A stretch of DNA of 64,000 nucleotides from Elmis aenea (lineage: Eukaryota > Arthropoda > Insecta > Coleoptera > Elmidae). Shown piece by piece: positions 37,101-49,285 of the stretch. How positions within the stretch are numbered: position 1 is the first letter of the stretch; each line of letters begins with the position of its first letter. The stretch covers positions 44,026,970 to 44,090,969 of the forward strand of contig OX393579.1 of the NCBI GenBank assembly GCA_947652605.1, in the 5' to 3' direction. Position numbers and translations under genes: made by a program. Below the pieces are notes generated by a model that was given only the letters and a program-made list of their open reading frames with translations, was not told the origin of the DNA and did not search any database.

Positions 37101-37998
37101 GTGCCCTCGGGATCTAGCTTGCAAAGTATTACTTTTCGTTCTTATTAAGCGAATAATTATAACTTATTCACCGTTTGATTTTACGGCTTTAGACTAAGAT
37201 AATATCGAAGGACTATTTTCCATTGAAATTTGAAATTTGCAAAGTGATTTTTGAATAGCAAGAATTTGGACAATAGCATCGCAAATCGCTTTAAAAATAC
37301 CTCAAGTTAGTTTTTAACTTAAAAAAGTGCAATAAACGAATAAATCAATCTTCGGGTATCCGTGTTGACTTTTTTCCAAAAACTTCCTGTTGCTCCATCC
37401 TAAGGGGATAACTCAAGACAAAGTTTTTGTTCACATCGTTACTATTTCTTCATTAATCACAGCAAAATGCAACAAATTGTGAATACGTAAACCAATAGTT
37501 CGTATCAATCGGCAATAATTTATCTCAGTTGCGGAAAATTGAAAAACGTGCCAAGAAAATGTATAGAATTAAAGGAACTTTCAAATAATATACAAGTTAA
37601 CATGTTCCACAATAATGCCACGATAACAAATGTACGTGATTGAGTGCGGTGTTCTGTAACACAGTTTACTTTAAAATTGTTCTGAACTAAGCTGGAGTTC
37701 TGCAAACACATAAACTCTTCAAGATAATATAACTATAGATTAACTAATTCTTGTAAGGAAAGAATGTGAACTCGGTCTTTTCTTTCAACTTTTTATAATC
37801 TTCCTATTTTTCATTAGTTTTTATCATCTAGCCTCAGTTTTTTAAATTTACATAGGACCAAAACTTTTGTTACGAACAAATGTTAACTTCAGTTTTTTTA
37901 ACCTAGGCAAAAAAGTAAAATTTATTGACTATACCAAAACCAATTATCATTTCATGAAAACCAAGTAAGTACAATAAACTAAATTTGTACTATAATGC
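34159..37998. other. Intronic DNA with a hAT-like end and a LINE fragment
   Basis: At 34440-34489 AACCGGTTTTTTAAACCGG words end in GGTTTCATGCCCTG, resembling a hAT right end whose partner I cannot find. The LINE tail at 35700-36037 is listed separately. The remainder (34500-35690 and 36140-37998) is AT-rich with nothing recognised. Confidence 0.4.
35700..36037 (+). pseudogene. LINE fragment, C-terminal tail of reverse transcriptase protein
   Basis: The + strand reading contains EYWRKCCSLARLDRVR, then LTWYGHLRRMPEDRLPAR, the same post-RT tail as in the minus-strand LINE at 29560-29850. A frameshift around 35905 alters the end. Only about 110 codons are kept. The sequence just downstream (about 36058-36130) matches 27213-27285. 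Confidence 0.65.
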
Positions 37999-38630
37999 AT
38001 GGCAAACAGAGTTAGCGGTCAAAAATATGCTGCAACAAACTGTGGAAAGGAAATTAGGGAACTAAAAACCGAACTGGAACAACTTAAGAATAGGTCTGGT
38101 TCAAGTACAGTACAAATACAACCGTATATTCGAACAGATGAATATTATACAGACGATGATGAACTTGAATGGGAGACATCTAGATATAAAAGAAGGGGGA
38201 GAGTAAGAAGAAAAAAGCCAAAGTGTCACGGCAATATCAAAATGAAATAGAGATTGGGCAAGCCAAAGAAATTAGGAGACTCCCAATAGTATTGGCTAAT
38301 GTGGTAAACTATGAGGTGATACGAATACACCATATAGAAAAGAAAAAGTTAACTTTAAAACCTCAATGTTATTCAGAGAGGAAAATTAATGTGGAAAAAG
38401 ATTGTGAATACAGAGAAATCACAAAAACAATGGATGAGAAAAAAATCAAGTGGTATTCTTACGAGGATAAAAAGCGATGGCCTATAAAAGTATTAGCAAA
38501 AAAATTATATCCGTCATGTAATGCGGTAAGCATAGTGGACGATGTCCAAGAGAAACGCTATAAAATTATTAGTGCCATCAACATAAGAAACAGAAAAGAT
38601 AAACGACCCTTACGTATCTTTATGCGATGA
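37999..38630 (+). pseudogene. LINE ORF1 (gag-like) of a Jockey/I-type element, frameshifted
   Basis: The first reading (37999-38250) has a coiled-coil-like KEIRELKTELEQLK stretch, an acidic run and a basic run (RRGRVRRKKPK). A second frame (38223-38630) carries a gag-like domain. It includes PIVLANVVNYEVI and ends INIRNRKDKRPLRIF, like the NI-x-N/R-x4-T/R-x-PL-x-x-F end of the RNA-binding domain of Jockey ORF1 proteins. No zinc-knuckle region remains. Directly downstream the sequence jumps to the 3' end of ORF2, so most of the element is deleted. Confidence 0.6.
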
Positions 38631-38706
38631 CTAAATGGCATATAAATACAGGGGCATATTGCCCATTGGAAAGAAGTTGCAGGACGAGCAGGGTAGACAT
38701 CAGAGC

Positions 38707-39213
38707 CGTGTCCGGAACATTCTTCGCCCACAATTCTTCGCCCACAATTTTCGCCCACAATTCTTCGGCCACATTTCTTCGCCTACACAATTCTTCACCG
38801 CCGCAATTTTTCGCCGCATACAAGCATATCACAAATTTTGTTTGTAAATGTGATTGTTTTTATTTATAACTTAATTTTTAAAGATTATTTTACATTAGGT
38901 TGTTAATGTAATTTTAATTCATACCAAAATAACATAAACAAGATTAAAAATCACAAAATACGCTATTTATGTTACAATGTTTAATCATAATATTAAAAGA
39001 AGAAGTATTGATATACAGGAAACAACTTTAGGCTAATGTAAAATAATCTGTAAAAATTACGTTATAAATAAAAACAATCACATTTACAAATAAAATTTTT
39101 GATATGCTTGTACGCGGCAAAAAATTGTGGCGGCGAAGAATTGTGTAGGCGAAGAAATGTGGCCGAAGAATTGTGGAGACGAAGAATTGTGGCCGAAGAA
39201 TGTTCCTAGACCC
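38707..39213. mobile_element. Phrase-built fold-back element B
   Basis: A perfect 9-bp duplication, CATCAGAGC, flanks it (38698-38706 and 39214-39222). Ends read CGTGTCCGGAACATTC at the left and, complemented, GGGTCTAGGAACATTC at the right. The arms consist of 6-7 repeats of a 14-bp word, AATTCTTCGCCCAC, with variations. They are followed by an ordinary inverted stretch (GCATAC...CATATC and on to about 38880). It interrupts the LINE. Six-frame reading frames across it are arm artefacts. Confidence 0.9.
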
Positions 39214-39257
39214 CATCAGAGCAGCCACAGAACACTGTCAGCTAAATAAAACACTTA

Positions 39258-40572
39258 CAGGGTCCATTATAAAAGTAATGCGCATTTTCTGGGAAAAATA
39301 GATTTATTGATCGTACCGGCACAAATGCTTAAAATTCTTCAAAATACTCTCCCCTAGCATCAATACACTTGCGGAGACGTGTCTGCCATGCCTGGAAGGC
39401 ACCCTGAAACTCCTCGACGGGAATGTCACTTAAGAACGTTGTAACATGCTTTTGGATGTTTTCCACGCTTTCCCAATGTTTTCCTTTCAGCTCTCTCTTC
39501 AGTCGGGGAAACAAAAAAAAGTCGCACGGAGCCAAGTCGGGACTGTAAAGGGGCTGGGGGACCACCGGGGTGTTGCTCCGGGCCAGGAAGTTGGTAACGA
39601 TGAAAGCCGTGTGGCTGGGGGCTTTGTCATGGTGAAGCTTGACCTTCTTTGATGTCAGCCCTCACGCGCGCGACCCGGCGTTTTAATCTTTTGAGCACCT
39701 CCAGGTAAAAGGCTGAGTTGACAGTTTCTCCCTGCGGTACAAACTCAAAATGTACGATTCCTCGGACGTCAAAAAAGACAATGAGCATCGTTTTGATGCG
39801 AGACTTGCTCATTCGCGCTTTCTTGGGGCGGGGGGATGATTTTGTGTGCTACTCGCTGCTCTGCCTTTTCGATTCTGGGTCGTACTCGAACATCCAGGAT
39901 TCGTCTCCGGTTACGACAGAGTTAAGAAAGTCCGGCTCGTTTTGAATCAAATCCAACAATTCTTGACAGCGCGAAACTCGAAGTTCTTTCTGGTCTTCGG
40001 TCAACACTTTCGGCACAAGCTTCTCGCAGACCTTGCGCATTTGCAGATCTTCGGCCACTATCCCATGTACCGCAAATGTTGACATGTTTAACGTGTCAGC
40101 GATATGCTGGATGCTCAATCGACGGTCGGAACGCAAAACTTCGCGCACGCGATTCACGTTTTCGTCGGTTCTGGACGTTGTTGGGCGTCCAGAACGGGGT
40201 TCGTCGGCGATCTCCTCCCGGCCCTCCTTGAACGCCTTATGCCACCTCCCGGACTGTGACCTTGAAATGCAGTCGTCCTTGAAGGCCTCTTGAAGCATCT
40301 GGAATGTTTCGGTTGCATTCTTTCCAAGCCGCACACAAAACTTGATAGCGTATCGCTGTTCAAGCGAACGCTCCATCGCGCCGTGTTACAAAGTTGAAAA
40401 ACACACTTCACGCGGAGGTACGTTTTTTCGCTCAGACTGCTCGGAGCAAACCGGCGACCGGCTGCATTGGAAGGGCAGACCCCCCACCACATTTCCCGAC
40501 CCGTTTTACCCCGCTACGATGGATAGTCGAGTCACAATAAAATCATGCGCATTACTTTCATAATGGACCCTG
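39258..40572 (-). mobile_element. mariner transposon, nearly full length (1315 bp)
   Basis: Terminal repeats CAGGGTCCATTATAAAAGTA and the near-identical CAGGGTCCATTATGAAAGTA (complement), about 30 bp each, with TA on both sides (39256-39257 and 40573-40574). It carries one transposase gene on the minus strand. It interrupts the LINE sequence. Confidence 0.95.
39329..40376 (-). pseudogene. mariner transposase with one nonsense and one frameshift lesion
   Basis: Starts at 40376 with a helix-turn-helix region ending in W-H-K-A-F-K-E-G-R and a D-E-P-R-S-G-R-P linker. The catalytic motifs are all kept: TGDESW (first Asp), HHD (second, near 39630) and YSPDLAPCD (third, near 39540). The second and third aspartates are separated by exactly 34 residues, i.e. 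DD34D as in mariner. Two faults: a TAG at 39851-39849 where a TGG Trp codon is expected after the PESKRQSSE stretch, and a frameshift near 39641-39644 just before the HHD motif. The rest is open and the ends are intact, so this copy seems recent compared with its neighbours. About 345 codons in all, the family's usual size. Confidence 0.9.
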
Positions 40573-40841
40573 TATAATAGGACTCTCAGGAACCGATATG
40601 TATATGCAGAGTATGTGGTGAAGAAAAAGAAACTCCTCTTCACGTCCTATACCAGTGTGCAAGATTCACACCTTCTCGACGTACACATACAGGGATGGAA
40701 AAAAAAACAACCAAGAAAAACACCTTTAAAGAAAATCCTGGAGTTTTTCAAAAACACAGGACTCATCTGAGGTTATCACTAGGGTTACAATAGACCAATA
40801 GGTCGCAGTACTGGAACCTGAAAGGGGACCACCTTTGCGAC

Positions 40842-40872
<31 letters not shown>
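40842..40872. repeat. (AAT)n LINE tail
   Basis: Ten or so AAT repeats at the 3' end of the LINE at 38640-40875. Confidence 0.85.
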
Positions 40873-40875
40873 GAC

Positions 40876-41984
40876 GGTTAAACGCATATGAATTGTACAT
40901 GGTATTAATACCAAAAATGAGGAGGTAAAGGGAAAATATAACGGGTCATTATCGTTTACGACAGCTCTTGAACATTTTCCAGTAAATACGCAAGAGCAAG
41001 GACAGTTTTATCGCGGTTGTAATTGCTAAACGGCGTAATAATCTCTATTGTTTCCATGATTTTACGAAGGTAGTGTACGTTGCACGTGACTTTTGTCTTG
41101 GGGAAACTGAATGTTATATCCGGTGTCATCTAGATGTTCAAGTAGCTCAGATTATGTGGTATGTTGTAGTCCGATGCCGCGTCATGTTATGTGATATGGT
41201 GTTGATGATCTTACACGCCCTTCTAATAAAAACTTTGACACCTGAGAGTAGTACCTACTTGGTAAATCTAATAGTTTTAAGTTAAAGGAAGAAGTTGTTT
41301 CGCGATACTAGATCAGCAGTCCCATAATTTTTGTAGGCATTAAATTAAATTTAATGTAACGCGCAAACTTGTCGTTTATTTTAATTTAGCCCCGTTAATA
41401 TCGTAATAATTTTTTACCAGTGATACCGACAGCATACGTCATATTATCATTAGCTCGCTTATAATATAAATTAAAGCGACTGCCTTTGCAAAGAACGTGA
41501 TTTCTAATCTCTGTGATCTGCTTAAAACAATCGTCTGTACTACAGAGAGCTTAAATCATTCTCTTGGTATTAATTTCGATGGGAAGATAATTCCTTTCCT
41601 AATTATTTTCTTAATTTAATCAGTAATCTAAAGTTATGCCGCGTTTTAAAATCGACATGGTCGTTATCCAATACCATGTTTAGTTAATGGATGAACAACT
41701 TTGTTCTTTTCGCATCTACCGTATCTTAATTGCCCATCTTACAGCTTTTATAATTAATATAACTGGATTAAATCGGTTTCTAACCAAATTAAGGCATTTT
41801 AATTTTCAATCATGTCTCAGACTTTTTTTTTTAAATTCATTTGTCGTAGTAACTTTAAAGTTTAAAATGCTGATTATAGAGCAACTTCTTTTAAAGACGC
41901 AATACTGTTTCGTCTGTAGTCAGTCTTTTTTTTTTTAGGTGGATTGTTTATATACTCGATTGTTTTTTGCAAATATAAATAAAT
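40876..41984. other. Intronic DNA without recognisable genes
   Basis: AT-rich, no repeat termini or coding motifs recognised. Confidence 0.4.
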
Positions 41985-42320
41985 ATACCGGGTGATTCAG
42001 TTTGACTGTAGCACTTCTACAACGTTTTTATTTTTTTAAGTGGAAGCCGCTATAAACCTTATATTTTTGTAAATCGCAGAAAATTCTCGTATGTAATACC
42101 ACTAGTGGTAAAGATTTTTTTGAAAATACTTTTGGGTCTCCATGGAAACTTGTTCCAGTTGAAATATCACGAAAGCAAATTGCATCAAAAATACCCCGAC
42201 GCAGCTGGAGGGGTATTTTTAGATGAAATTTGCTCGAGTGATATTTTGGAACAAGTTTACATGGAAAACGGAAGTATTTTCTTAAAAAAATCTTTACCAC
42301 GAGTGGTATTCGAATGAATA
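41985..42320. repeat. TACCGGGTGATTC repeat with a 110-bp hairpin
   Basis: Begins TACCGGGTGATTCAGTTTGACTG, related to 22636. Arms 42083-42197 and 42209-42318 pair with scattered mismatches (for example ATCTTTACCAC and GTGGTAAAGAT, ATACCCC and GGGGTAT) around a 12-bp loop. The two mirrored reading frames at 42028-42317 arise from the hairpin. Confidence 0.65.
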
Positions 42321-42709
42321 TTCCGCGAATTAAAAACTCGAGGAATTGGTTCCAAACGTATTTATTGCTTTTTTAAGTATTTTGGGCACATTTGTATTTT
42401 TTTTTTTTTATATTTCGTATATTAAACGAAGAAAAACGACCGCTTGTAGTCATTTTGACAAATTTAATTGACATGTTTATGTGTAACTAAGCGTAACTAA
42501 GGCCTACTGTGAAAAATAGACCTGGTCATGGTGTTTTCGCTGAGACACCTCAACTTGCGGTGTTTTCAGCGAGAGTCGTGTCTTATTGGCTGAATAGTAT
42601 GTTTTGATTGGTTACTTATGTTATGAGTGGAATATTCTATGAAATTACGTTTAAATTATTTTTTTTGCGATGATTTATCAGACCGGCGATAGTCTTTTTT
42701 TTTTAATTA
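42321..42709. other. Intronic spacer
   Basis: No features recognised beyond a CTCAACTTGCGGTGTTTTC stretch of unknown nature at about 42548-42566. Confidence 0.4.
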
Positions 42710-43754
42710 TACAGGGTGTGTCTTAAATATTGCGAAAAAATTCAGGGGGTCTTTTATATGACATTTTTTCCTTAGACGTCTCCTTTCGGAGTTACACCCT
42801 CCTAAAGGGGAGCAGTAAAATTAGGTTTTTATTTTATTTCTCTTTGGTTAAATGTTGAAGAATTATATTTGGTAGATGTTTTATACTTATTAAGAGGTTT
42901 CCCTTGGTAATATTTTTAATCATCTCCCACCTTCACAGAGGGCTGAAAAGTGCGACCCCTGTTGGTTTTTTTATCAGAACTTTTTGGTGGGTTGAAATTT
43001 TGGAATGAAAAAATTTTGTTTTGAAAGCTTGATTCATTTAGAAACTTTTTTATTCTTTAGTTTTTTTCCCGTAAAACCTACAGTTGTTGAGTAAAAAATA
43101 AAATAAGTAGACATGAACCATCAAATATTCCAAGTGATAAAACAATTCATTTTGGTGGTTGCCATGGTTTGTTTATGTTCATATTGAGTAGAATTAATGG
43201 GCGTCTTAGCGTTGTCGCCGCGCAAACGTCAAAATGAATTACACCAGTCAATTCTACTCAATATGAACATAAACAAACCATAGTAACCAACCAAATTAAT
43301 AGTTTTAAAATGGAATATTTATTTAATGTTTTATGTTTACTTTTTTTACTCAAAAACTAGGTTAAACGAGAAAAACTAAGGAATAAAAAATTTTCTACAT
43401 GAATGAAACTTTCAAAACAAAATTTTTTCGTTCCAAAATTTCAACCCACCAAAAAGTTCTGGTAAAAAAAAACAGGGGTCGCACTTTTCAGCCCCCTGTG
43501 AAGGTGGGAGATGATTAAAACTATTACTATGGGTAATCTTTAATTGAGTATAAAACATCTACCAAACATCTTTCTCCTACATTTATCCAAATTTGAGAAA
43601 TAAAATAAAAACCTAATTTTACCGCTCTCTTTTAGGGGGGTGTAACTCCGAAGGGAGACGTCTAAGGAAAAAATTTTATATAAAAGACCTACCTTAATTT
43701 TCGATAAGGAACGACCTCCCGATTTTTTTCGCAATATTTAAGAAACACCCTGTA
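42710..43754. mobile_element. TACAGGGTG fold-back element (1.05 kb)
   Basis: Starts TACAGGGTGTGTCTTAAATA and ends with the complement, TA on both sides. The arms pair almost to the centre; near the centre TTTGTTTATGTTCATATTG (about 43170) faces its complement (about 43260), leaving only about 70 bp of loop. Non-coding. Confidence 0.9.
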
Positions 43755-44392
43755 TAGTAAACTTTTTTTTCTTAACTTTAATAAAGAATTTAATTCTAAA
43801 TCCTATTTTGAGAAAATTGAGTTTCAAATATATTTATATTATGTTTCACAAAATCTTAATTGCATCAGCTTCATATAAGACTAATAACACATAATTTATC
43901 ATACGAAATGAGCTTTTAAGCTTTTCTTTCTCAACTCTAAAGTGTTTCACCGTATGCGAAATATTCTAAAAGGATTTTAAATGTTGTTCTCCCAAACGTA
44001 AAGGCAAATTAAATTAAGTTCACCCTATAAGGCCCCAGTTACATGCAATAAAATGAAATTAGGCAAGGACAGACAAGAGGAAGAAAAAATTGCCCCTCTT
44101 TCGCTTGTTTAAAAGTCACTTTCAATAATTGCGGATACAAATATAATTGTATTAAAGCAAGGACATCCTGGACGCTCGCTCCTGAGGCCTCAAAAACGTA
44201 GTAAATATCAAGGGAGAAGATAAAAGTGTTTTGTGACATTCATTTTTGTACACAGCATATAAACATCGATTTTTTGTGATACATTAACTATAAATGTAAG
44301 AATAAGCATATGCATCAGTCGACAACGTAAGAGAGAAGCAATTTGATACAATTGCTAATTCTTTCCTTTGTATTTCATTGTGTTCCATTAGA
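43755..44392. other. Intronic spacer
   Basis: AT-rich. No features recognised. Confidence 0.4.
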
Positions 44393-44830
44393 TTTGTTCC
44401 AGCAGTGGTATTTACCATCCTATGAACTATCAGGATTCTGCGCAGTATCGATATCGCGTTTCAGCAGCGTTTCTGATAGTTCACCGGACAGTTAGTCAGC
44501 TTTTCCTGCAGTACTCTACTACTTTAGGACAAGAACAACGCACCACGGTGGGATTATTACACGCATGCGCTGTTTATAGCTAACGTGGCATCTGCTAGCT
44601 ATGCAGCGCCCTGTCAACTTTATGTACTTATGTAGTACTGGTTTTTTAAGATGTTGACGCTTGCGGTGCGCAATTTTCTATGAACCCAATACGTACAAAA
44701 TGTAATTTACAGTCAGAGATGTGCGTTCCAACAGCGACTTATCCATTTATTATTCCATAGTTGACGCATGTGCATAAACCAATTCATGAATTAATTCATG
44801 AACTAGTAAATTTTGGTCTGCTGGAACAAA
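44393..44830 (+). mobile_element. TTTGTTCCAACAAG family, copy 2 (438 bp)
   Basis: Ends TTTGTTCCAGCAG and CTGCTGGAACAAA. Similar inside to 61272-61747, for example ATCGATATCGCGTTTCAGCAG, CACGCATGCGCTGTTTATA and CTAACGTG. Slightly shorter than the other copies. Confidence 0.75.
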
Positions 44831-44912
44831 CCTATTGCATTTATTTTGCATTTGCAATGCTTTAATATCCTTTGTTAATGGTTGTGGTATATTTATTTTA
44901 ATTTTGCTGTCC

Positions 44913-45237
44913 TAGGGGGTGCGCCAGAAATTCATTTTTGTTGTGCAAACGGACCTTGTCAGCACTTTTGTACACAAAGTCAAAATATAGAAAGGCTAAA
45001 TGTGGAGCCTGATCTACGAGTACAAGTTGGCATTATTGAGCCAAACATTTTTTAACGTACTTATTACACTTCTGCTGGTATCCATTCGGTTTTTAAGACT
45101 ATTTCCCTTTTTTATTGATCCTAGTACCGGGTGCAAAACCATAAACCATACTTCAGCTAAAGTTAGTTCCTTTAAAAGGGACCGCTGTATATTTTGAGTT
45201 AAAATAGGCGTTCTTCGTTGCAAAAGATTGGGAACCG
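44913..45237. mobile_element. Possible hAT remnant
   Basis: The right side reads AAAAGATTGGGAACCGCCG, the complement of a GGTTCCCAATCTTTT end seen in many hAT elements. The left side has CTAGGGGGTGCGCCAG, the kind of sequence often near the other end. Exact limits and duplication not resolved. Confidence 0.35.
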
Positions 45238-46600
45238 CCGTTCTAGATAGAATAAGCTTAACATTTTAAGACTGAAAATTGCTTATATAAAAAGCTTCTT
45301 AGTATAAAAACAAAAATTTAATAGTCAATTAAAACATTCAGATAAAAATACCTTTTTTAAATATGTTAAATTTTAAAAGCAGCAAAACTATAAATTGTCA
45401 GTTTACTTTTTTGCAATATAATAAACTTGTTTTGTAGAGTGTGATACTGCACCGGCAGTAAAATAGAATATTCTTAGTTTTAACTCTAGTCAATATTGTT
45501 CTATTAGTTAATTAAGATAGTTTTTTTTTATACACCCAATTATAAAAGATTACTGAATACTGCATGTTGATTGATACTTTCAAATAATACTTTTGGACTT
45601 CATTAGCTAAAAATACTTTGACAATGACCCTGCAGATCTATTTTATGATTTATGGAAAACAAAACAAAATATGTTAATTTAGAACCGAGTTTGAGGTAAA
45701 ATAACTAGTATGAGACAAATAGACATACGTGTAACGACAATGTGCAAAATATTGTTCCATAACCAAAAATAATCCTTAATACTCACTCTTTTTCTTGTAG
45801 TCTTGTAAAGTCTTGAAATTAAAAAAGAAAATGGCTCGCAGGAACAGTATTCGCTAATACAGATTTTTACAGCGGTTGGTCATAATGGCTTTCAAAATTT
45901 TTAATACACACTATTTGTTTGAATCACCTTGTCTCATTTTACTTTTTACAACTATTTACTTTTTAAACTACTTATAAATAATACTTGGATGATAACAATT
46001 CAGTCCTTTTAAAACGGACTTATAATATTGTAAGGAAATTATTTATTGTAATTTCGGAAACTATAAATAAAAAATGTTTAAATTGTCTGGCTAGGAAGAA
46101 CATTTTAGAGTAATTTTGTTTTCACATTCATTTTTTATTAACTTTTCTGTATGCATTTATTATGTGCAAAAGTACAAGTTTTTTATGTTTTTAAATGTAT
46201 AGGTATCATAACATAAGTACAAATACTTGGGATTTTTTTTAAAACCATAATTAACTTTAAAAATTAAAATTAATATCTTATTTATTATAATTAAAATTTT
46301 TATAATACTTACTAATTTCTTTAAATTTCGTTGTGAAGAAGTTTTATTTTTATGTAAAGACAATGATTTTAGAAAAACAAAAGTACAATTTTACAAACTT
46401 CTTCGTTGGGCGTCGCGAAACGGGATTTACAATAATGTGAGTCACTTTTCTTGTTAATTTTTTTTTCTGTTAAGACACATTATGTAGATATTTACATTAT
46501 CATGTAATGGGTTTAGTATCGTTATTTTTAAACAAATAAATAAATATTTTAAAATGTTTTTTATTGTAAATTGGTATTATCAGTAAATATAAACAAAATA
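45238..46600. other. Intronic DNA without recognisable genes
   Basis: Strongly AT-rich with no recognisable repeats. The minus-strand frame near 46160-46363 is a low-complexity Ile/Lys artefact. Confidence 0.4.
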
Positions 46601-47204
46601 GGAGCTGCATGAAAAGTCGGAACACTCAAATCTGGAAAATGCATAGGTAGAATCATTCAAAGTTTAAATCATTCATCGTTGGAATTACTCAACATGGGAA
46701 TCATGCAACGATGGAACCATGCAACACAGGAATCATTCAGCGCTGGAACGCTCAAATCTGGATTATGCAAATTCAGAATTTTTGCTGCCCTCTATATCAC
46801 AACAGTCAAAGTACAATTTAATTGCAGAACTTTTCGTCTTATATTTTGCCTTGGCTTTTGTACAGTGGAAGCAAAAATATCTTTGTTGCATTTCGTGATT
46901 ATTTTTTTTTTTGTATTGACATAGCTTAAAATACCGCAACTTTACCCCAATTCGTAGCCCTTAAGATAAATTAATACGATGTATTTTTTATAAAACAAAG
47001 TGTTCTGCTATTATATTATAATGTGGTTGTTGTGATATAGAGAGCAGCAAAAATTCTCAATTTGCATATTCCTAATTTGCGCGTTCCAGTGTTGCATGGT
47101 ACCATCGTTGCATGATTCCCATGTTGAGTGATTTTAACGCTAAACGATTCAAACCTTGAATAATTCTACCGGTGCATTGTCCAGATTTGAGTGTTCCGCT
47201 TACC
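46601..47204. mobile_element. Phrase-built fold-back element C
   Basis: Arms consist of about ten repeats of a 16-bp word, GGAATCATGCAACGAT, with variation in nearly every copy (46617-46780). The complementary arm lies at about 47035-47199. The flanks AACAAAATA (46592-46600) and AACAAAAGT (47205-47213) match at 7 of 9, a possible old target duplication. Ends GG...CC. The loop of about 250 bp is AT-rich. The reading frame at 46679-46924 is the phrase repeat translated. Confidence 0.8.
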
Positions 47205-48149
47205 AACAAAAGTTCTGACAATAATAAGTCTGAGAACCGCTATTTAAGTTTTAAAAAAATAATTTTCATTTAAGCATCATATTTGCAAGCTTTTGCAAAA
47301 CTTTAATAAAGTAGTATAAAACAATCTTGCGTAAGTATAGGTATCACTGTAAAAGTTTATTAAACATGCAAAAAGTTACTATCTAATTTATTATCCAAAC
47401 TTTTTTGAATAAGTACGCTTTATCTTAAGCCGTTCAAATGTGTTTTATGTTCCGTGTTGATACACCATTGCCTTACGTTTCTATAAAAAGATATCTCTAT
47501 AGGTATGTCAAGACATAATTTATTACATTCTATATATTCCCACATCGACTATCGCAAAAAAAAACCTAATTGTAATTAATTATCATAAATAATGCTTTGA
47601 ATGTGTACCAGATAGTCATAAAGCAAATTACTTTCAGGTTCAATGATAATTCTCTAGACAGTTATAACCGATTGATTGATTTTGATGTAAGACACTGCCA
47701 TAAATAATTTAATCGGTAATTGTGAACAGCTAACAGTTACAGACGTTGAAACTTGAATGTATACGACTTGTGCGCGCAAATATTTTATTTAAAAACAAAT
47801 ACACAAAATGAACGTTTCTTGGATAATTTAATATTCGACATGAGCTTGGTAGCATAACTAAATTAATCTGAACGATACTTTTTGTAGTCTAATATTTGCT
47901 GTTTGCTCAAAAATTCTGAAGTAAATCTAAAAGTTGTGCTTACTTTATAAAGTGTTTCCAGGGCTGAACTGAAGAATATAAAATGTTTCACATCAACTTT
48001 GCATAAAGTTTATATTTTATTTTATTTACCATTACTTACATGATTAAAAAGAGCTTTAGTCCATTAACTAAATCATCAGTAGACTTTGGAAGAAAAACTT
48101 AAAAGTATGGTTTTCAGTGGCCTATAAAAAACGTACAATAGTTGTTTTG
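47205..48149. other. Intronic DNA without recognisable genes
   Basis: AT-rich. No features recognised. Confidence 0.4.
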
Positions 48150-48311
48150 GTCAGCGTCAAGTCTAAAGGCGAGCGGTGGGGGTGCGCACTAAACACAATT
48201 ATTGTAATTGAATTACTTACTTAGTTATATTGATATTCCTGATAATGGTTTGTATTGTAGCGTTTGCTACGCGAAACACCCCCACCGCTCGCCAATAGAC
48301 TTGACGCTGAC
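48150..48311. mobile_element. Short palindromic MITE (162 bp)
   Basis: Inverted ends GTCAGCGTCAAGTCT and complement, continuing into GGCGAGCGGTGGGGGTG facing CACCCCCACCGCTCGCC; arms of about 36 bp and an AT-rich middle. No clear duplication of the flanks. The GC-rich arms stand out sharply. Confidence 0.8.
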
Positions 48312-48883
48312 TATATTACTCTATCGTTCTAAAAAAAGCGTTTTATGAACTTTTACTGTGACATCTTTAGATTTGAAATTTGAACAGCGGTCAGAAAAGC
48401 GCAGAAAACGTTGTTTTTTAATTGAATTGAATGGAATGTACAGAATTAGAATTAATCTGAAATGCTTGGCACTGATGAAATACCAAATTTAAAGTTTGGA
48501 AGTAATAGGGGCCTGGTGGAGTGAGATTAAATCTAAAAATAAAAATCTGATTTCTCATGTAAAAATTACATTTTCAAAATCATCGCATTATCTTGATTTT
48601 ATTTTAGTTGTAGGCCTATGTGGCTCATTTTCAAGATTTAAATCGTCAGAACGAAACTTACCAAACCATCGACGTTCTATGCGCTTAGTAGCCACATCCT
48701 TTCCATACACTTTTTTATATTTCGAGCTATCTGCGCTGCATCCGTTCCACGACAGAACTTCGAAATAACAAGAATTTTTGGCTTTTCCATTCTTTCACAA
48801 AAATTGCTCTAAATGTTTCTTAAATTTATCGCAATCCAAAAAACTTTTACATTATTTGCAATGCACGAATTATATTTTGGTCA

Positions 48884-49285
48884 GAAAATTTCCTTCACGT
48901 AGCCTATCAAATTAAATGTATGTTATGTCAAATTTTACAAGTACTGTCAGAGTGGTGCGTCAAGGGTGTGATTTAATCTATATTAAAGTAACGCTACTGG
49001 TCGCCCAAATTCGTCAAAAAATTATCAACACCAAAATATTTAATTCCCTCTCCAAATTTATATTTTCGACCAATCACAAACTCAGATTTCTTAAAAACGA
49101 CCAATAAACGCATGAAAATCAGTTAATTGCGAAAAGGATATTATCAGTGGATGATTATGTTTATTGGTCATTTCTAGGAAATCTGAGTTTGCTATTGGTC
49201 GAAAACGCAAATTTGACTGGAGGATCAACATCTGGCAGGGAAATGTAAAATTATTACCGTGTAATAATGCTCTTATTGGTAGTCT
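48884..49285 (+). repeat. 463-bp TIR family, copy 2 (right end missing)
   Basis: Begins GAAAATTTCCTTCACGTAG and follows the copy at 63082-63544 closely to the ATTGGTAGTCTTTAGAA word, where the right inverted end is lost. The 63-codon reading frame here and its twin at 63117-63308 are shared only because the DNA is shared. Confidence 0.8.

Larger units (their letters stand above)
38640..40875 (+). pseudogene. LINE ORF2 C-terminus and 3' end, split by two other elements
   Basis: Own sequence: 38640-38706, 39214-39257 and 40573-40875. Joined, it reads a TEHCQLNK stretch followed by a C-x2-C-x8-H-x4-C finger (CRVCGEEKETPLHVLYQC, about 40605-40658), which occurs after the RNase H region of Jockey/I/LOA-type ORF2 proteins. 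The 3'UTR leads to an (AAT)n tail at 40842-40872, usual for I/LOA-type LINEs. Frameshifts are present. Confidence 0.65.

Noticed and set aside
44039..44239. Minus-strand 66-codon frame
   Set aside because: No family resemblance and no repeat or splice context; a chance frame.
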